Positions 34,588 through 46,321 of a DNA stretch of 64,000 nt are shown in pieces; the first letter of the stretch is position 1, and every line of letters begins with the position of its first letter. Source of the DNA: Prostheceraeus crozeri (lineage: Eukaryota; Platyhelminthes; Polycladida; Euryleptidae); NCBI GenBank assembly GCA_907163375.1, contig CAJQUW010007240.1, forward strand, positions 620,001 through 684,000, given 5' to 3'. Below the pieces are notes generated by a model. The model was not told where the DNA came from, did not search any database, and saw only the letters and a list, made by a program, of their open reading frames with translations. Both the position numbers and the translations under genes were made by a program.

Positions 34588-37500
34588 CAGTGATCCCCAA
34601 CCGGGGTTCATTTGAATCCAAGAGTTTGTGAACAAAAATTAAGGGTTCGCGTAAAACCAGGGGTTCGAAAGGGGTTCGTCAAATATATTTAACCAAAAAT
34701 CTTTACCTTTTTATCGACGATCGCCCTTTATCCTTTTTATTGAATGAAAATGCAAAATTATGATGCACTCATAAAATATTAATATTTTACTTGATCGTAT
34801 TAAACTTTATTTTATATTTTATCACAGTTATTTTAATTAATCACGGTGGTGTGGAGAAACAAATTTAGTAATTTGTTTTAACGCAGTAAAGTGCTAATTA
34901 ATCAACAAAAAGTTTTTGTTTGTTTATTCAGTTTCTGATCGCTGATTTATCGCCTGATTTATCTGTCTTAGATTTGCCTGACTTATCAATACTACGTAGG
35001 CCTACGGTGAGTCGTCATTGTTTCTATTATTTTACGATGCTACAAAGTATCATATAATAATCAGTAGAGATAAAGGATGTTATTTTGAAAAATATCCGAC
35101 TAGTTTCAATTAAGTATAAACGACAAATATTAAACAAATAGGGTCTGTATTTGAGCATAGGTGCATGTACCTAACCTTTTAAATGTAAAACTTGTAATTA
35201 TTATTAAGGTGGCTTACTACAGTATTCGACTATCTACATTTCTTGTTCAGACACAATTCAAAGAGCTGTGTTATCAAGAGTTTCTACTAATTCATATGAA
35301 TATTTCCAAGCTTTAGAGTTTAGAAAAATGTGAATTTTCCTGTTAACACCTTAAAAGATGCAAACTGCGACAATATGAAGATAATAATTTGGAAATTTCA
35401 ACTACTGGTATAAATTTTATCATAACTTCTTGCTTAATCAAGTCAAAAGAGTGATTGAACTAAGCTCACGCTGAAAACAAAAGTATTGAATTTTGTTAAA
35501 ATGTTCGCCGGCTGGATTCGATCCCTGACCAGCCCACACGGAATATTCCACCAGCGCAGATGTGCACGCAGGGCTGTACTCGCTTATCAAAATATATTGC
35601 GAACATAAATAGTGATATTGGAGACAATATTACTGACTTAAATAAGAGTAATAGTGATGATTATTGAGGTACTATATGATTACGTATTTGAATCTTTCAG
35701 AGGGTTTAATATTTTCTCTTTTTTTATTCCAGGACGGAAACAATGTCTAAAAGGAATATGACACTCGACCATTTCTTTAAACGGAAACCATCAAACCAAT
35801 GTGGTACAGAAAGTATAAATGCTGATGACTTTATTATTGCACAAACAGCTGTTGAACAACATCATTTAGAACCGTCCAAAGAAAGTAATATGGTATCCAA
35901 AGATTGTGAACATGAGGAAATGCCAACACAGAATAAAAGTGAAGAAAATATGCCGCCTGGAAAACGACATCGATTTACAAATGAATGTGATACCGATAGA
36001 ACTGGAAAATCAGGTAAACGAAGAAAGTGGAATGACGACTACCTTTCTTTTGGTGTTTTTTTGCCTGATGATCAAAAGAACGAAGCTTATCCTTTCGTTA
36101 AACGTCTTGCCAATTCGAATTTAGCTCCAGCGAAGTTGAAAGCCCATTTACAAGTACATCCTAAGTTCGTGACCAAATCTCTAGCGTATTTCAAGGAAAT
36201 GTCGAAACAATTAATACAACAGAAAACATTGATGGAGTCAGCTTTTGCTCATAGGAATGATGATAACCTTCTCCGAACTTCATTTCGTATCACAGAACTC
36301 ATTCTCAAACAGAAGCGTCCATTTACTGAGGGTGAAACAATAATTAAACCAAGTCTTCTTATAGCAGCTGAAGAGCTCCATGGTAAAGGCGCAATGATGA
36401 AAGTAAACGATGTCCCCCTATCAGCTACTACGATAAGACGACGAGCAGAAGATTTGTGCGAAAATATGGAAGTTCAGGTCTTGCGCAAGGTACAGAATGC
36501 CCCATGCTATGGTCTGCAAATAGATGAAAGCACCGACATTACTCATCGTTCACAGCTCCTGTGTTATATACGTTTTCCAGATTTTTCTGACGATTCACAA
36601 AACATAACTGAGCATTACCTATGCTGCATCGATATTGGAGAGAAAGCTACGGGAGAGGCTATCTTTAAAAGCCTTGATGATTTCTTTGATAAATCTGGTA
36701 TTTTGTGGAACAAATGTGTTTCTATAACCACAGATGGGGCTGCAGCAATGACGGGAAAATTAAAAGGAGTAATTGCACGCGTAAAGCAGAAATCTCCCGA
36801 CTGCATTAGTCATCACTGCATTATCCACAGGGAGGCCCTCGTTGCCAAAAAACTAAGTGAATCCAAAGAAAAAAGTAAACTTGAAAAGCTGTTTGATGAC
36901 GTAGTGAAATGTGTAAATTTTATCAAAATGAATTCCAAACAATCCCGCTTGTTCCAAAACCTTTGTGAAGATAATAATTCAGAATACACAACTTTGCTGT
37001 TACATTCTTCTGTTCGGTGGCTTTCAAGAGGAAAGGTTCTGGTTCGATTTTTCAAACTCCGTAAAGAAATTCTCATGTTTCTCACTTCTGTAAAGAGCGA
37101 GCATTCGACTCTCTTCAGTGACTCCGACTGTAACATCAATCTGGGTTATATGGCGTCAATATTTGACCATTTGAACGTGTTAAATATTTCGCTCCAAGGA
37201 AAGGACAGTAATATTTTCCGTGCAGTCAGTAAGATCCGAGGATTCCAGAATCTGTTGAAGCTTTGGGAAGAAAATGTGAAGAAAGCTGAGTTCTCTGATT
37301 TTCCGTTTATGCAGGAAGCGTTGTCGGAAACAAACATTGAAGATTATAGCGACATCATCAACAACATCGTGGACCATCTCACACTTCTGAAATTGAATAC
37401 AGAAAAATATTTTCCTGAAGACGATTATCTGTCATTAATAAAGCTAAGTTGGATATTAAATCCCTTTCAACCTGAGCCCGACGCATCGATTCACGATACA

Positions 37501-38083
37501 AATATTTTACTGTTGCAACTAAAAGACGATCTAGTGTGGAAATCGAAATTTGCAGGAATATCAGTGAGTGAGTTTTGGGTCATCATGTTCTGTGAGGAGA
37601 GTGAAATGAGAAAACTAGCTTATAATGCATTGAAGAACCTGGTAAGATTTCCAAATACATATCTTTGCGAGCAAGGATTCTCTGCGATGACTCAAATTAA
37701 ATGCAAAACAAGAAATCGACTTAACGATTTGGAGGTACCAATGAGGGGTGCACTGTCTTCGCTTTCGCCGGATTTAGACATATTAATAAAGAACTTTCAA
37801 CAACAAAGAAGCCACTGACTCCTGAGCACAGAGATACTCGGTCGAACGTTGTAATTTTACTTCTTTCTTCACAAATAGGCGTCAGTTCTATTCATAAGGT
37901 TTGTAAATGCAAGAAAAAATGAATAACTACATGTGAAATTTACAAGAAAGAATGTTGAAATTTATTTGCGTTTTTATTTTAACTATAATTCTGTAAATGC
38001 TGGCCTATTTCCGAGTTAGGGTTCGTCATTAATCTCAAATAATTTTTGGGGTTCGCACCATATAAAAAGGTTGGGGATCGCTG
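34588..38083 (+). mobile_element. hAT-superfamily transposon with intact transposase
   Basis: Ends CAGTGATCCCCAACC (34588) and GGTTGGGGATCGCTG (to 38083) are imperfect inverted repeats of hAT type. Sub-terminal GGGGTTCG words are shared at both ends. GTCTA flanks both sides; the usual 8-bp duplication is not exact. Inserted within a Tc1 transposase, so it arrived later. Confidence 0.88.
35743..37818 (+). CDS. hAT transposase, ZBED/SCAND3-like, full length
   Basis: A 691-residue uninterrupted ORF in one exon, in the nucleus a cut-and-paste transposase. The RNase-H-like core has LQIDESTDIT (D261), SITTDGAAAMTGKLKG (D331), the HHCIIHRE box, VRWLSRG with the conserved W, and the C-terminal dimerisation block FPNTYLCEQGFSA...KCKTRNRL. 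Residues 100-140 align with a BED finger (YLSFGVF...APAKLKAHLQVHP), but the cysteine pair is absent, so zinc binding is unlikely. NMTLDHFF near the N-terminus resembles a PCNA-interaction box with N in place of Q. The promoter was not identified. Apart from the BED loss it looks functional. Confidence 0.92.
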   Translation: MSKRNMTLDHFFKRKPSNQCGTESINADDFIIAQTAVEQHHLEPSKESNMVSKDCEHEEMPTQNKSEENMPPGKRHRFTNECDTDRTGKSGKRRKWNDDYLSFGVFLPDDQKNEAYPFVKRLANSNLAPAKLKAHLQVHPKFVTKSLAYFKEMSKQLIQQKTLMESAFAHRNDDNLLRTSFRITELILKQKRPFTEGETIIKPSLLIAAEELHGKGAMMKVNDVPLSATTIRRRAEDLCENMEVQVLRKVQNAPCYGLQIDESTDITHRSQLLCYIRFPDFSDDSQNITEHYLCCIDIGEKATGEAIFKSLDDFFDKSGILWNKCVSITTDGAAAMTGKLKGVIARVKQKSPDCISHHCIIHREALVAKKLSESKEKSKLEKLFDDVVKCVNFIKMNSKQSRLFQNLCEDNNSEYTTLLLHSSVRWLSRGKVLVRFFKLRKEILMFLTSVKSEHSTLFSDSDCNINLGYMASIFDHLNVLNISLQGKDSNIFRAVSKIRGFQNLLKLWEENVKKAEFSDFPFMQEALSETNIEDYSDIINNIVDHLTLLKLNTEKYFPEDDYLSLIKLSWILNPFQPEPDASIHDTNILLLQLKDDLVWKSKFAGISVSEFWVIMFCEESEMRKLAYNALKNLVRFPNTYLCEQGFSAMTQIKCKTRNRLNDLEVPMRGALSSLSPDLDILIKNFQQQRSH

Positions 38084-38718
38084 GTCTATGAGCACCATGG
38101 CAGATTTGTCTCCAGCTGATGGTGATCCACACCATTATGCAACCTCCACCTCCCCCTGCTCTGTCACACCATTATAGTGCAGCCTGATTAGTCAGTCTCG
38201 TTCCTCGAAGCCTCCATGCCCGAATCCATTCTCCCATCAGACCAACGTAAGCAAAAACGACTCTCATCACAAAAAACAACCTGCCGCCATTGATCTACAG
38301 ACCATGGAAGATGCTGCCGAGTCCACTCTTGTCGGTCGACTTTGTGCCTTTCGGTCAGCAGCGGAAACTTACGTGGACGATAGCTGTTGAGTCCACGAGC
38401 ACGGAGGCGACGACAAATCGTTGACTGTCAGACTGTCACAAGATTATTGCGGAGTTCTTTTTTGAAGTTCGGGTAAGGTGGCGAAAGGATTGCTTTCAAC
38501 AGTCGCTATGACACGACCTGTATCGTCAGAATCCATTGCGAGGGGTCGTCGTGATCTCAACCTGTCTTCAACGCTACCAGTTTCAGCGTAGCGCTACCTG
38601 GTCTCGGACAGTAGATCTTGCAATTCCAAAATGAGATGCAATTGCCCCATACGACCACCCTGGGTCTTCTTTTAGAGTGATGATTCTCCAACGCACTGAC
38701 TCAGACACACGACTCATT
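38084..38718 (-). pseudogene. Tc1 transposase, N-terminal and first catalytic part
   Basis: Minus strand from MSRVSESVRWRIITLKEDPG (paired-like helix-turn-helix with HFGIARSTVRDQV), through RQEWTRQHLPW and VVFCDESRFCL (first catalytic D), to MVLI at the hAT junction. It contains several frameshifts. The frame is cut by the hAT insertion and resumes at 34587. Confidence 0.75.
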
Positions 38719-39333
38719 TTTTAATTGAATGCAGAAAAAATAGACAGTATTTAATAAAAAACAATAATTGATATCATCATTTCATGTAAAAATTTGAATT
38801 CATAGCAATCGATATCTCCATTACTGAATCTCCATAATGTCGTTCTGCATTCCATTAGAAAGATTTCATGCTAAGACGATGTCAAAGGCATCGATCAATC
38901 GATAATAGCCTATTGACTTCAATCGCTACTGAAATTGGTTCTGCATTTTTTCAAACTGTTCTCAATCAGGCATCGTATGACTCTTATAAATAACTTAATC
39001 ATTGTCTTATTCATCCTTCCATGAAGTTTAGCCGACAGTGAACGCGAACTTCATCCGCAGTCTAGAGCGGCCGCTAGCTGTATTTTCTCAAGGTGTGCGG
39101 GAACTTTTGCAAGACCGTATATGACAGTTTCTCTTTTTGTGAACCCGACATAGATAAGAAAACTTGAAATTTTCTATCGCATATTCTTTGTTTATTAGTA
39201 TTTCCATGTAATGTTGTAACAATGACATCCCGTGACAAGCCGTGGATGACTCCTCACCCAAAGGATCTCAATGACAAATGATGGCAAGCTTATGTGATAA
39301 GAACTTTCCATTCTATAATCACTACAAAGATAA

Positions 39334-40910
39334 ATGTATAGTCGAAGTCAACAAATGCAAGCAACATCAGCAAAGAATATATGGAATGTTGTAAATGATG
39401 CTAAAGGAAAATTCATGAACAATCCCCTTTCACAAATTTTGATCAACTATCCTAATGTTGAATGTGCAGCAGATGCAATTAATGAACATTTTGCAAATTC
39501 TTTCACTCAGAATGATAAGTCATTGAAGGCTGATTTTGATGATGAATGGAATCCCTTAGGAGATCCATACGACGTATTTTGTTTTCTCGAACGATTGTCA
39601 TGTAAAAAACCGAGTGGATCTGATTGTGTCATTTGATGCATTTTTCAATTCTGGAGTATAAAGTACATATTTGCTTTTAAAGAACTGTGAATTTTCCGAT
39701 TCCTAAATGTAGTTCACCATTAATTGAACATCTGCATCCTATAACCTTGTTGAGCACACCTGCGAAGCTTCTCGAACATCAGATTTTAAAGGGTGACGCG
39801 TGATTTGCATACAAAGAGAAATCGAGCACAGCACGCTGTTTTATAAAGATGCATGACATAATTGCTGCCGATATTGATAGTTCGGATATTGGAGGTTGTA
39901 TGCTAATCAATTACGATTTTTCTAAGGCATTTGACTCCATAAGTCACAGTATTGAGAATAAACGCCTACTAATTATTATTATTCTTGTGAAGAAATTTTT
40001 GCGTGGCGATTATCCACATGGTTTTATCAGGTGCATTTGTTCTTATCTTGATAAGCGTTGTCAACGTGTTCGCATCGGTAACATTTTGAGCAATGTCTTG
40101 CCTGTCACTAGTGGCACCGCTGATGGATCACTTGGGTCCCCTACTGTTTGTAGTTTATTGTCGTGATCTTGTACCAGGCATCTTGTGAGACAATGATGAC
40201 AATGTATGCTGATGATGTTTGTGAAATATGTCCTATTAGAAAAGATGATGTTTTGAACTCTGCTGAAATAATTACTGCTGAATTTTTTAATATTAGATCA
40301 TGGGCATAAGCAAGTTGTTTGCAGTTAAATGAGTCGAAGAAGTTTATTATATGTAGGCGCTATGTATATGTAAAAAGAATTTCAGCGTATATTTTCCTTT
40401 TCCCGTCATGATTGCGGACGAAGTCAAGATTCTAGGTGTTTTTGGTCGTATGATTTGAAGTGGAATTCTCATTTTGACTGTTAAGTCTCACTCTTTACGT
40501 TCTTAAGGTTTTAAGAGAAGTTTTTACTCATGACGACTTATGCCTTGTTTTTAACAGCACCATCAGAAGCATCATGTTATATTGTGCGACTTTGTTCGGT
40601 ATGCTGAGTTTTGAGACTTGTACAAAAATAGAGAAATTGTACAAACGTGCACGTAAAGTTATTTGTTACAATAATTGTAAATGCTCAAATGACATTTCTG
40701 AATTTCATAACATGCGCCTGATGCCTATAAAAATCTTTTTGAAGAATGTCAAGATGTGAAGCATCCTTGTATGACATTGTTTGTCACAAGAGAAACAATC
40801 GCGTATCAATTCCATGTTGTAGAGACAGAACTGTTTTGTTGTGCTATCTACCTTCAATTGTACGAACTGAAGATCTTGCGACCAGACTTGTCTAATTATC
40901 CTTGTATATA
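39334..40910 (+). pseudogene. Decayed LINE reverse transcriptase (jockey/CR1-like)
   Basis: The first ORF (39334-39636) has the pre-RT linker ending LSCKKPSGSDCVI. A second frame at 39849-40166 has YDFSKAFDSISH with the first catalytic D and LPVTSG. A third at 40200 reads TMYADDVCEI (catalytic YADD). The terminal domain FETCTKIEKLYKRARKVICY is at 40574-40759. Multiple stops and frameshifts break it; no endonuclease was seen. Probably 5'-truncated. Confidence 0.72.
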
Positions 40911-42059
40911 TTACTTTTGATTTCTATTTTGAAAAATGCATATTTATTCTATTCTTGTGTGTGTGTTTATATGTGCATGTATTATGCATCTTACTCAGGG
41001 CACGGATCTCTATGTTTTTAGTATTGATTGTTTTTATGTGCACTAGACTTTTAATTTTTTAATCTACAGAGGAATTTCTAGTAGGGTATTAGTTCAAGTT
41101 TGCATTCTTCCGCATCCAGGATTCCTCGAATTTTTATGCATGTCATGTTTTTATCTGATTTAACAGTAATCTTGCTGTCTAAGCATGGATTGCCAGTGAT
41201 GCAAATGCAAAGGTTTAGAATAATTTCAAAGAATTGTATGGTAATTAGCAAATTTAAATAATATGATACAGACATGCAACTTGGTAACCTTACGAAAAAT
41301 AGCATTTATATGTTATAATTAAGTAATTGATGTAATAAATTATATTTAATATATTTGAAAGCTAGCCGAACAAAACTTTAAGGAGGAGGGGAATATATTA
41401 AAACTAATAATTTATTTAAGGACAAAAGTACGACGAAATGCGAACCAAAATTTCAAATTAAGATATCTCTAAAACAGAAGAAGTTTAAGATTGTGTAGCT
41501 ATCTAAGGAGTAGGCCTGCCTATACATTTAAATAACGCATTACAAAAGGATATTTAAAAATTGCTATACAGAATACCATCTTTGAAAGCACAATTTAAAT
41601 GCATTGTTCTAAAACCTTATTTTTAAGCATGTTTTAAACCATTCTTTCTACTGGTTTTGAACTGGTATTGTAAAACTCATTTTCAAAAAATTGGTTTATA
41701 GGATCACTTTTGAAAGCAATGTTTTTAAACAATAGATAATGCACGGTTTTAGAACAATGTTTAAATGCAATGCTTTATCATGTAATGTAATGTCTAATCA
41801 CATATATATGATAATATAATGCACAAAAACATTGCTTTATAAAGTACCTAGCTTGAAAGCATTGTCTTAAGTAAGACATCGCGTTAAACAGGTTATTTTT
41901 TATCCTTTTACAAAGAAACTTGGCTTTTCAATTGATATCAGAAGCGTGATCTTTTGTAATAAAATGCAGCATGCGGCAATCGTTCATTTCGTATACATGC
42001 ACATATGTATTTGGCCGCATTATTGTATAAATACATAGGACTAGTATAAATACAGACTA
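40911..42059. other. No gene seen
   Basis: AT-rich; many loose repeats of AAAGCATTG and TTTTAAA words at 41570-41900. Confidence 0.4.
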
Positions 42060-42099
42060 GTAAAGAAAATCCTTCCATCATGATATCGATATTGCAGAC

Positions 42100-42860
42100 A
42101 TCATCAGAGACAGGTGGATCGTTATATAGATGATTGCTTCATTATTTGGGAAAAGAGTTTTGTAGAGGTTTAACGAAATTTTGAATAGTCTCAATTGCAA
42201 TGTAAATTTTACTACCAATCAAAGTCTAGATAGAATAATGTTCATAGACGTACTTATTTACAAAGATGTGCAAATTTTGAAACGGATATTTACCGAAAGA
42301 AGACTGACACCTAGAATTATGTGCACTTTCACCCTAAACATGCTTTGAAAAATGTTCCATGTGTGTTAGCGAAAAGAATTCTCAACATTGTCTCAAAAGA
42401 AGCTAACCAAAAAAAAGCTTTCAGAATAAAGTAAATAAGTAGGTGTGACGAAACAAGATGTGGTCGTTGTCCAGAAGGAACATGAATGACTTATCTAAGA
42501 ACGTCATATACATTTTAAGATGCAAAGGCTGTAACGAACTATATGTTGGACAAAGTGGCGACTACTTTAGCAATAGGTCAACAGTGCATAGACAACAGGT
42601 ACGCACTCTAACTATGCTATACGAAATGTTAGCAAGCACATAGCTTCTTGTGCAAGATCAATAAGACCAAAATTCCAATGCAGCTCCAATTTACCAGCTA
42701 AGTACAAATGCTACTAAAATGGACCATGGACTCCTAGATATATAACACCTGGACTGAAAGCTGAAATTCATTTATACACTAGACGGCCGGCTTGACTCAA
42801 TAGCTGTCGATGGTGGAAAGCAATTAAACAAGTTAAAAGCGAAGTGTCTAAAGAAAAATA
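42100..42860 (+). pseudogene. Penelope-like element RT/GIY-YIG remnant
   Basis: Plus strand: RYIDDCFIIWEK (PLE YxDD box) at about 42118, FIDVLIYKD at 42241, then NVIYILRCKGCNELYVGQSG (GIY-YIG core) at 42497-42560 in the ORF 42458-42643. At least three stops and frameshifts. The sequence then passes into the left arm of a large inverted repeat. Confidence 0.7.
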
Positions 42861-42956
42861 AGCTGAAGTTTCTGGAAATCGGGAGAACATGGGGTTGCAA
42901 CTAACTGAACATCGTTATCACTGAATATGGAATATTGACTAAATCAAATCAAACAA
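42726..42956 (+). repeat. Left arm of a 2.5-kb inverted repeat
   Basis: About 230 bp (GGACTCCTAGATATATAACA outward) that recurs inverted at 45053-45284 with scattered differences. It probably derives from the 3' part of a PLE. Confidence 0.7.
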
Positions 42957-43869
42957 TGGTTTGACAGTACAAACTGAGCAAGCTTGTGGTCTATAGAAAA
43001 GTTTCAGGAACAACTGCTAAAAAGTCCACATCGGTCATCTAAAACGTGGTACATTTGGGTGTGGAAATCATTCGAATACGCCGATTCAAATGAATAGAGC
43101 TCTATGAATCTCAATGAGAAATCAATGAGTGTGATAGGATAAGAAGACATTCCATCCAAGTTTTGGCGAAATTTTAATGTGCAAAAGTTAACTTATATAC
43201 TTTATTACTAATCAGATATTCCAAAGATAAAGACATATTTGATCATTCACTATTTCAGTAATCGTCGACGGTGTAACTTTGCAAAATTGAACAATTGTGA
43301 CATTGTTCCTGATTCAGAAATTTTTGCATTTTGATACTTTACCATAAAGGTCAGATATCCGTTTAAATCAAAGAATTCACTTGGTCATGAGGCTAGGTTG
43401 CAAATATGCCCGAAAAATGATGAAATTATTCCCGATTAGATCAGATGTTTGGGTGCTTGAACTGTTTAATCCAGCAAGTTTAACTGTTGAGATTAGTAAA
43501 ATTTGAAGCTTCTTCAAAGATGATGGTAATTGAGCAGATTACTACGTGTATAGTCCTCATCCTGCAACTTATTGTAAGATCCGCTACTGTTGTCATTCCA
43601 GTCTACGAGTTGTGCATCTCATAAAGCGAATCAAATAAAAATCTCCGAGAGATGACAGTACCAAACCATGATGCCGTCATACCTATCTTTTTATTTCTCT
43701 TGCAGATATTAAAGAGGCAATTCTTTTGTGAAGTAAATTAGCCAAAGGACCTGATCAATCATTTTTAGAATATACGAGAGGCGTGAATGTCCCTTTCCCT
43801 ACTTCCAAAATTCTCTCTTCCTACTGCCGCATCTATTCATTCTCGTGTTCCTTATACAATGTTGCAGGG

Positions 43870-44930
43870 AGGATTTGTTATTCTTGCATAAATAAATGAC
43901 GTTCCATTCTCCCCAACAGCCCTCTTGCAGTAATATCTAATCTCACCTGGTCGTCAGTATTGCCAACTTTCATGAAGTCATATAATTCAATTGGCAATAA
44001 CTTAGACTCAATGTGAACATACGAGTATTCACATACTTCACTCAAAAAAAGTCTCCGTGAAAAAAATGAAATTGTGGCGAAGATTGACAAAACCACCAAT
44101 TTTGCAGCCAAGAGTGATTTAATCATTTAAATGATGATTTTAATGATTTAAATCATTTTTCTCACCACAAACACAATTCGTCGAAAGATGACCGGCCAGT
44201 TGTCGCGTAATTTGATCGCATCTTGGAATTCTCTTTTGTTTAGAGAATATCCCAATGTTTCTATGGGTAATAATGTTACTCATGAACTAGAGCCTTTCTC
44301 TTTCTCAAAAGTCAATGCCTTCTTCATCTCATCGGCATCAAGATTCATGATATAGTCATGTATTATTCATCGAAAAAAGTTTCTTCTCTTTTCACATGTG
44401 CGATGCACCTCTTATTTCCGTTCCGTCAAGTCAATCTACCAGTAGATTGTTTTCCTGGTCATAAATTACATTTGTCAAACATTCTGTAATTTTCACCTTA
44501 CACTCACGTTTTGAAGCTATATAAGGATCAGCATTTCCCAGACCATACCTGCATTTCTAAAGGGATGAATTTCTGACGTATAACTTCTTCCAACCTCTGA
44601 AAGTTATTACAAAGTTATTACAGATGTCATCAACTGTTTGTTGCATACAGAGACCTTTTTGTGCATTCTGAAAAAGCAGCTTGTGGATCTTCAGACGCTA
44701 TATCACTGAGATATTCACTGTCTTTTATCCATGTCTCGATCTTCGAATCAACATATGAGGATTTGAATTCATCACTTCCTATCACTGCACCTTTCATTCT
44801 AATCGTCATGCATTCATTAGATGTTCCAGGAAGTGATTTTGCTTTTGCAAATGCATCAGCATCTTTTGCAATCAAAATGGGAATGTGCCTGTCCTTTCTT
44901 TGATAAATCAAATCAGCCGTGACTACTTTA
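43870..44930 (-). pseudogene. RT-type retroelement remnant with zinc-knuckle and RLE-like end
   Basis: Minus strand in several frames: KGAVIGSDEFKSSYVDSKIE and LSDIASEDPQAAFSECTKRS (44630-44911), FQRLEEVIRQKFIP (about 44590), then ALTFEKEKGSSS and LLPIETLGYSLNKREFQDAI (about 44170-44340). Next come NCVCGEKNDLNH and GGFVNLRHN (CCHC-type knuckle, about 44050-44190), and finally NTDDQVRLDITARGLLG (about 43910). This order is that of a widespread invertebrate RT element with a C-terminal endonuclease-like RLDI motif. The RT palm is missing and the frame is broken repeatedly. Confidence 0.62.
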
Positions 44931-45052
44931 CGAGTGTCACTAGTTTGTATTTCGTATTTTCACTGTCCAAAAGAATATAGTAGTAAAAAGCTTTCCACTA
45001 AAAAGCAATGACATATATGCTTTCATATGAATAGTCAAGTTCATTTTAATTC

Positions 45053-45284
45053 ATTTGTTTGATTTGACTTAGTAAATATTCCATATTCAGTGATAACGAT
45101 GATAAGTTAGTTGCAACCCTGTGTTCTTACGATTTCCAGAAACTTCAGCTTATTTTTCTTTAGACACTTCGTTTTCACTTGATTTTTTGGTTTCCAACAT
45201 CGACAGCGCTATTGAGTCAAGCCGGTCGTCTAGTATAAATGAATTTCAGCTTTCAGTCCAGGTGTTATATATCTAGGAGTCCAT
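45053..45284 (-). repeat. Right arm of the 2.5-kb inverted repeat
   Basis: Inverted match to 42726-42956. Together the arms enclose about 2.1 kb holding the decayed RT element. Confidence 0.7.
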
Positions 45285-45322
45285 TAAATGGATCGAGAGA
45301 GACAGGAGCAAATTTTTATCTC

Positions 45323-46321
45323 TACACTGTAAATCGCTCAATACCAATCACATACGAAGGATGCATGCCAAAATATTTTTCGGTATATTTCTGTATTCTC
45401 TTGTATGCTTTTCGTATGTTATTTCAAATGTGGTATGCTTTAAATACTACAGCCATACCGCACAATGTTAAAGGAAAACATCAATGATTTCTAATATATG
45501 TTGATTTAAGGCCTTTTGTCAATAAAGATCACACTAATGTTACTACTGTTTTGTAAGTAGTGAGATAATGACATTCAAGAGTCATACTTTCAATACCGAA
45601 TTCGATTTTAATACACGCAAGTCTAAGGCATTTCATGAAATATCAATAAGATTTCAACCATCAACAATTATGCATTATGTAATTTTGAAATTAAGCATAT
45701 TATCAATTCGAAATAAAAACACATTATAATTCATGAACGCAAAAAATAGTTATGTTTGAGATATATACGTCAACAAGATTTCACTTAAGATATTGTTTAA
45801 ATGAAATGATGTTTATCAACTTGGGTCATAAAGTAGAATTAGCTAAACGTCCTGCTAATATTGCTAGACAAGTAGCATCGACGACATATTCGAAGAGCAT
45901 AAAATTCACAATAAATCTAATGTACTTAAATATCACTCTATCAAACAAAAAAAATCACGACTGGTATTACCGAAAAAAGTTATTTGACAGTAGTATGTAA
46001 TATATATTTGTTTGCTATGTGACTTGAAGTTGCACATACCAAACACATACCAGAGGCATACGAATAAGGATGAATTTGCATCGGTGCTCGTATATAAAAC
46101 ATACCAACAACTCATATTTCAGTGTAAAACAGCCAATCACAGATTGAATAGTTCGCATCGCTACATACCAATCACATACTAAAGTAAGTGAGATGTGGTA
46201 TGAAAAACACACTAGATCTATGTAGACATACCAGAATCTCGTATCAGATGTTAGTTTCAAATTGCATGTGATTTTGGTATATGTCTGTATGTAATTTTCG
46301 TATCCAGCGATTTACAGTGTA
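45323..46321. mobile_element. Non-autonomous DNA transposon with TACACTGTAAATCGCT ends
   Basis: Perfect 16-bp inverted ends (45323-45338 and 46306-46321). Both sub-terminal regions are studded with CATACCA/CATACGA words, while the centre is plain AT-rich DNA. No transposase. Superfamily unknown. Confidence 0.55.

Larger units (their letters stand above)
33946..39117 (-). mobile_element. Tc1-like DNA transposon split by a nested hAT element
   Basis: Inverted ends CGGTCTTGCAAAAGCTCCCG (33946) and its near complement (to 39117), each followed by TA, the Tc1 target duplication. Without the 3,496-bp nested insertion it is 1,676 bp, normal for a Tc1 element. Its transposase runs on the minus strand in two parts. 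Confidence 0.88.

Noticed and set aside
35510-35585. tRNA-like segment with GGATTCGATCCC
   Set aside because: Only a B-box-like word; no A box at proper spacing. It lies inside the hAT element.
34580-38091. Exact 8-bp target duplication of the hAT element
   Set aside because: Only GTCTA (5 bp) matches at both junctions; the other three bases differ.
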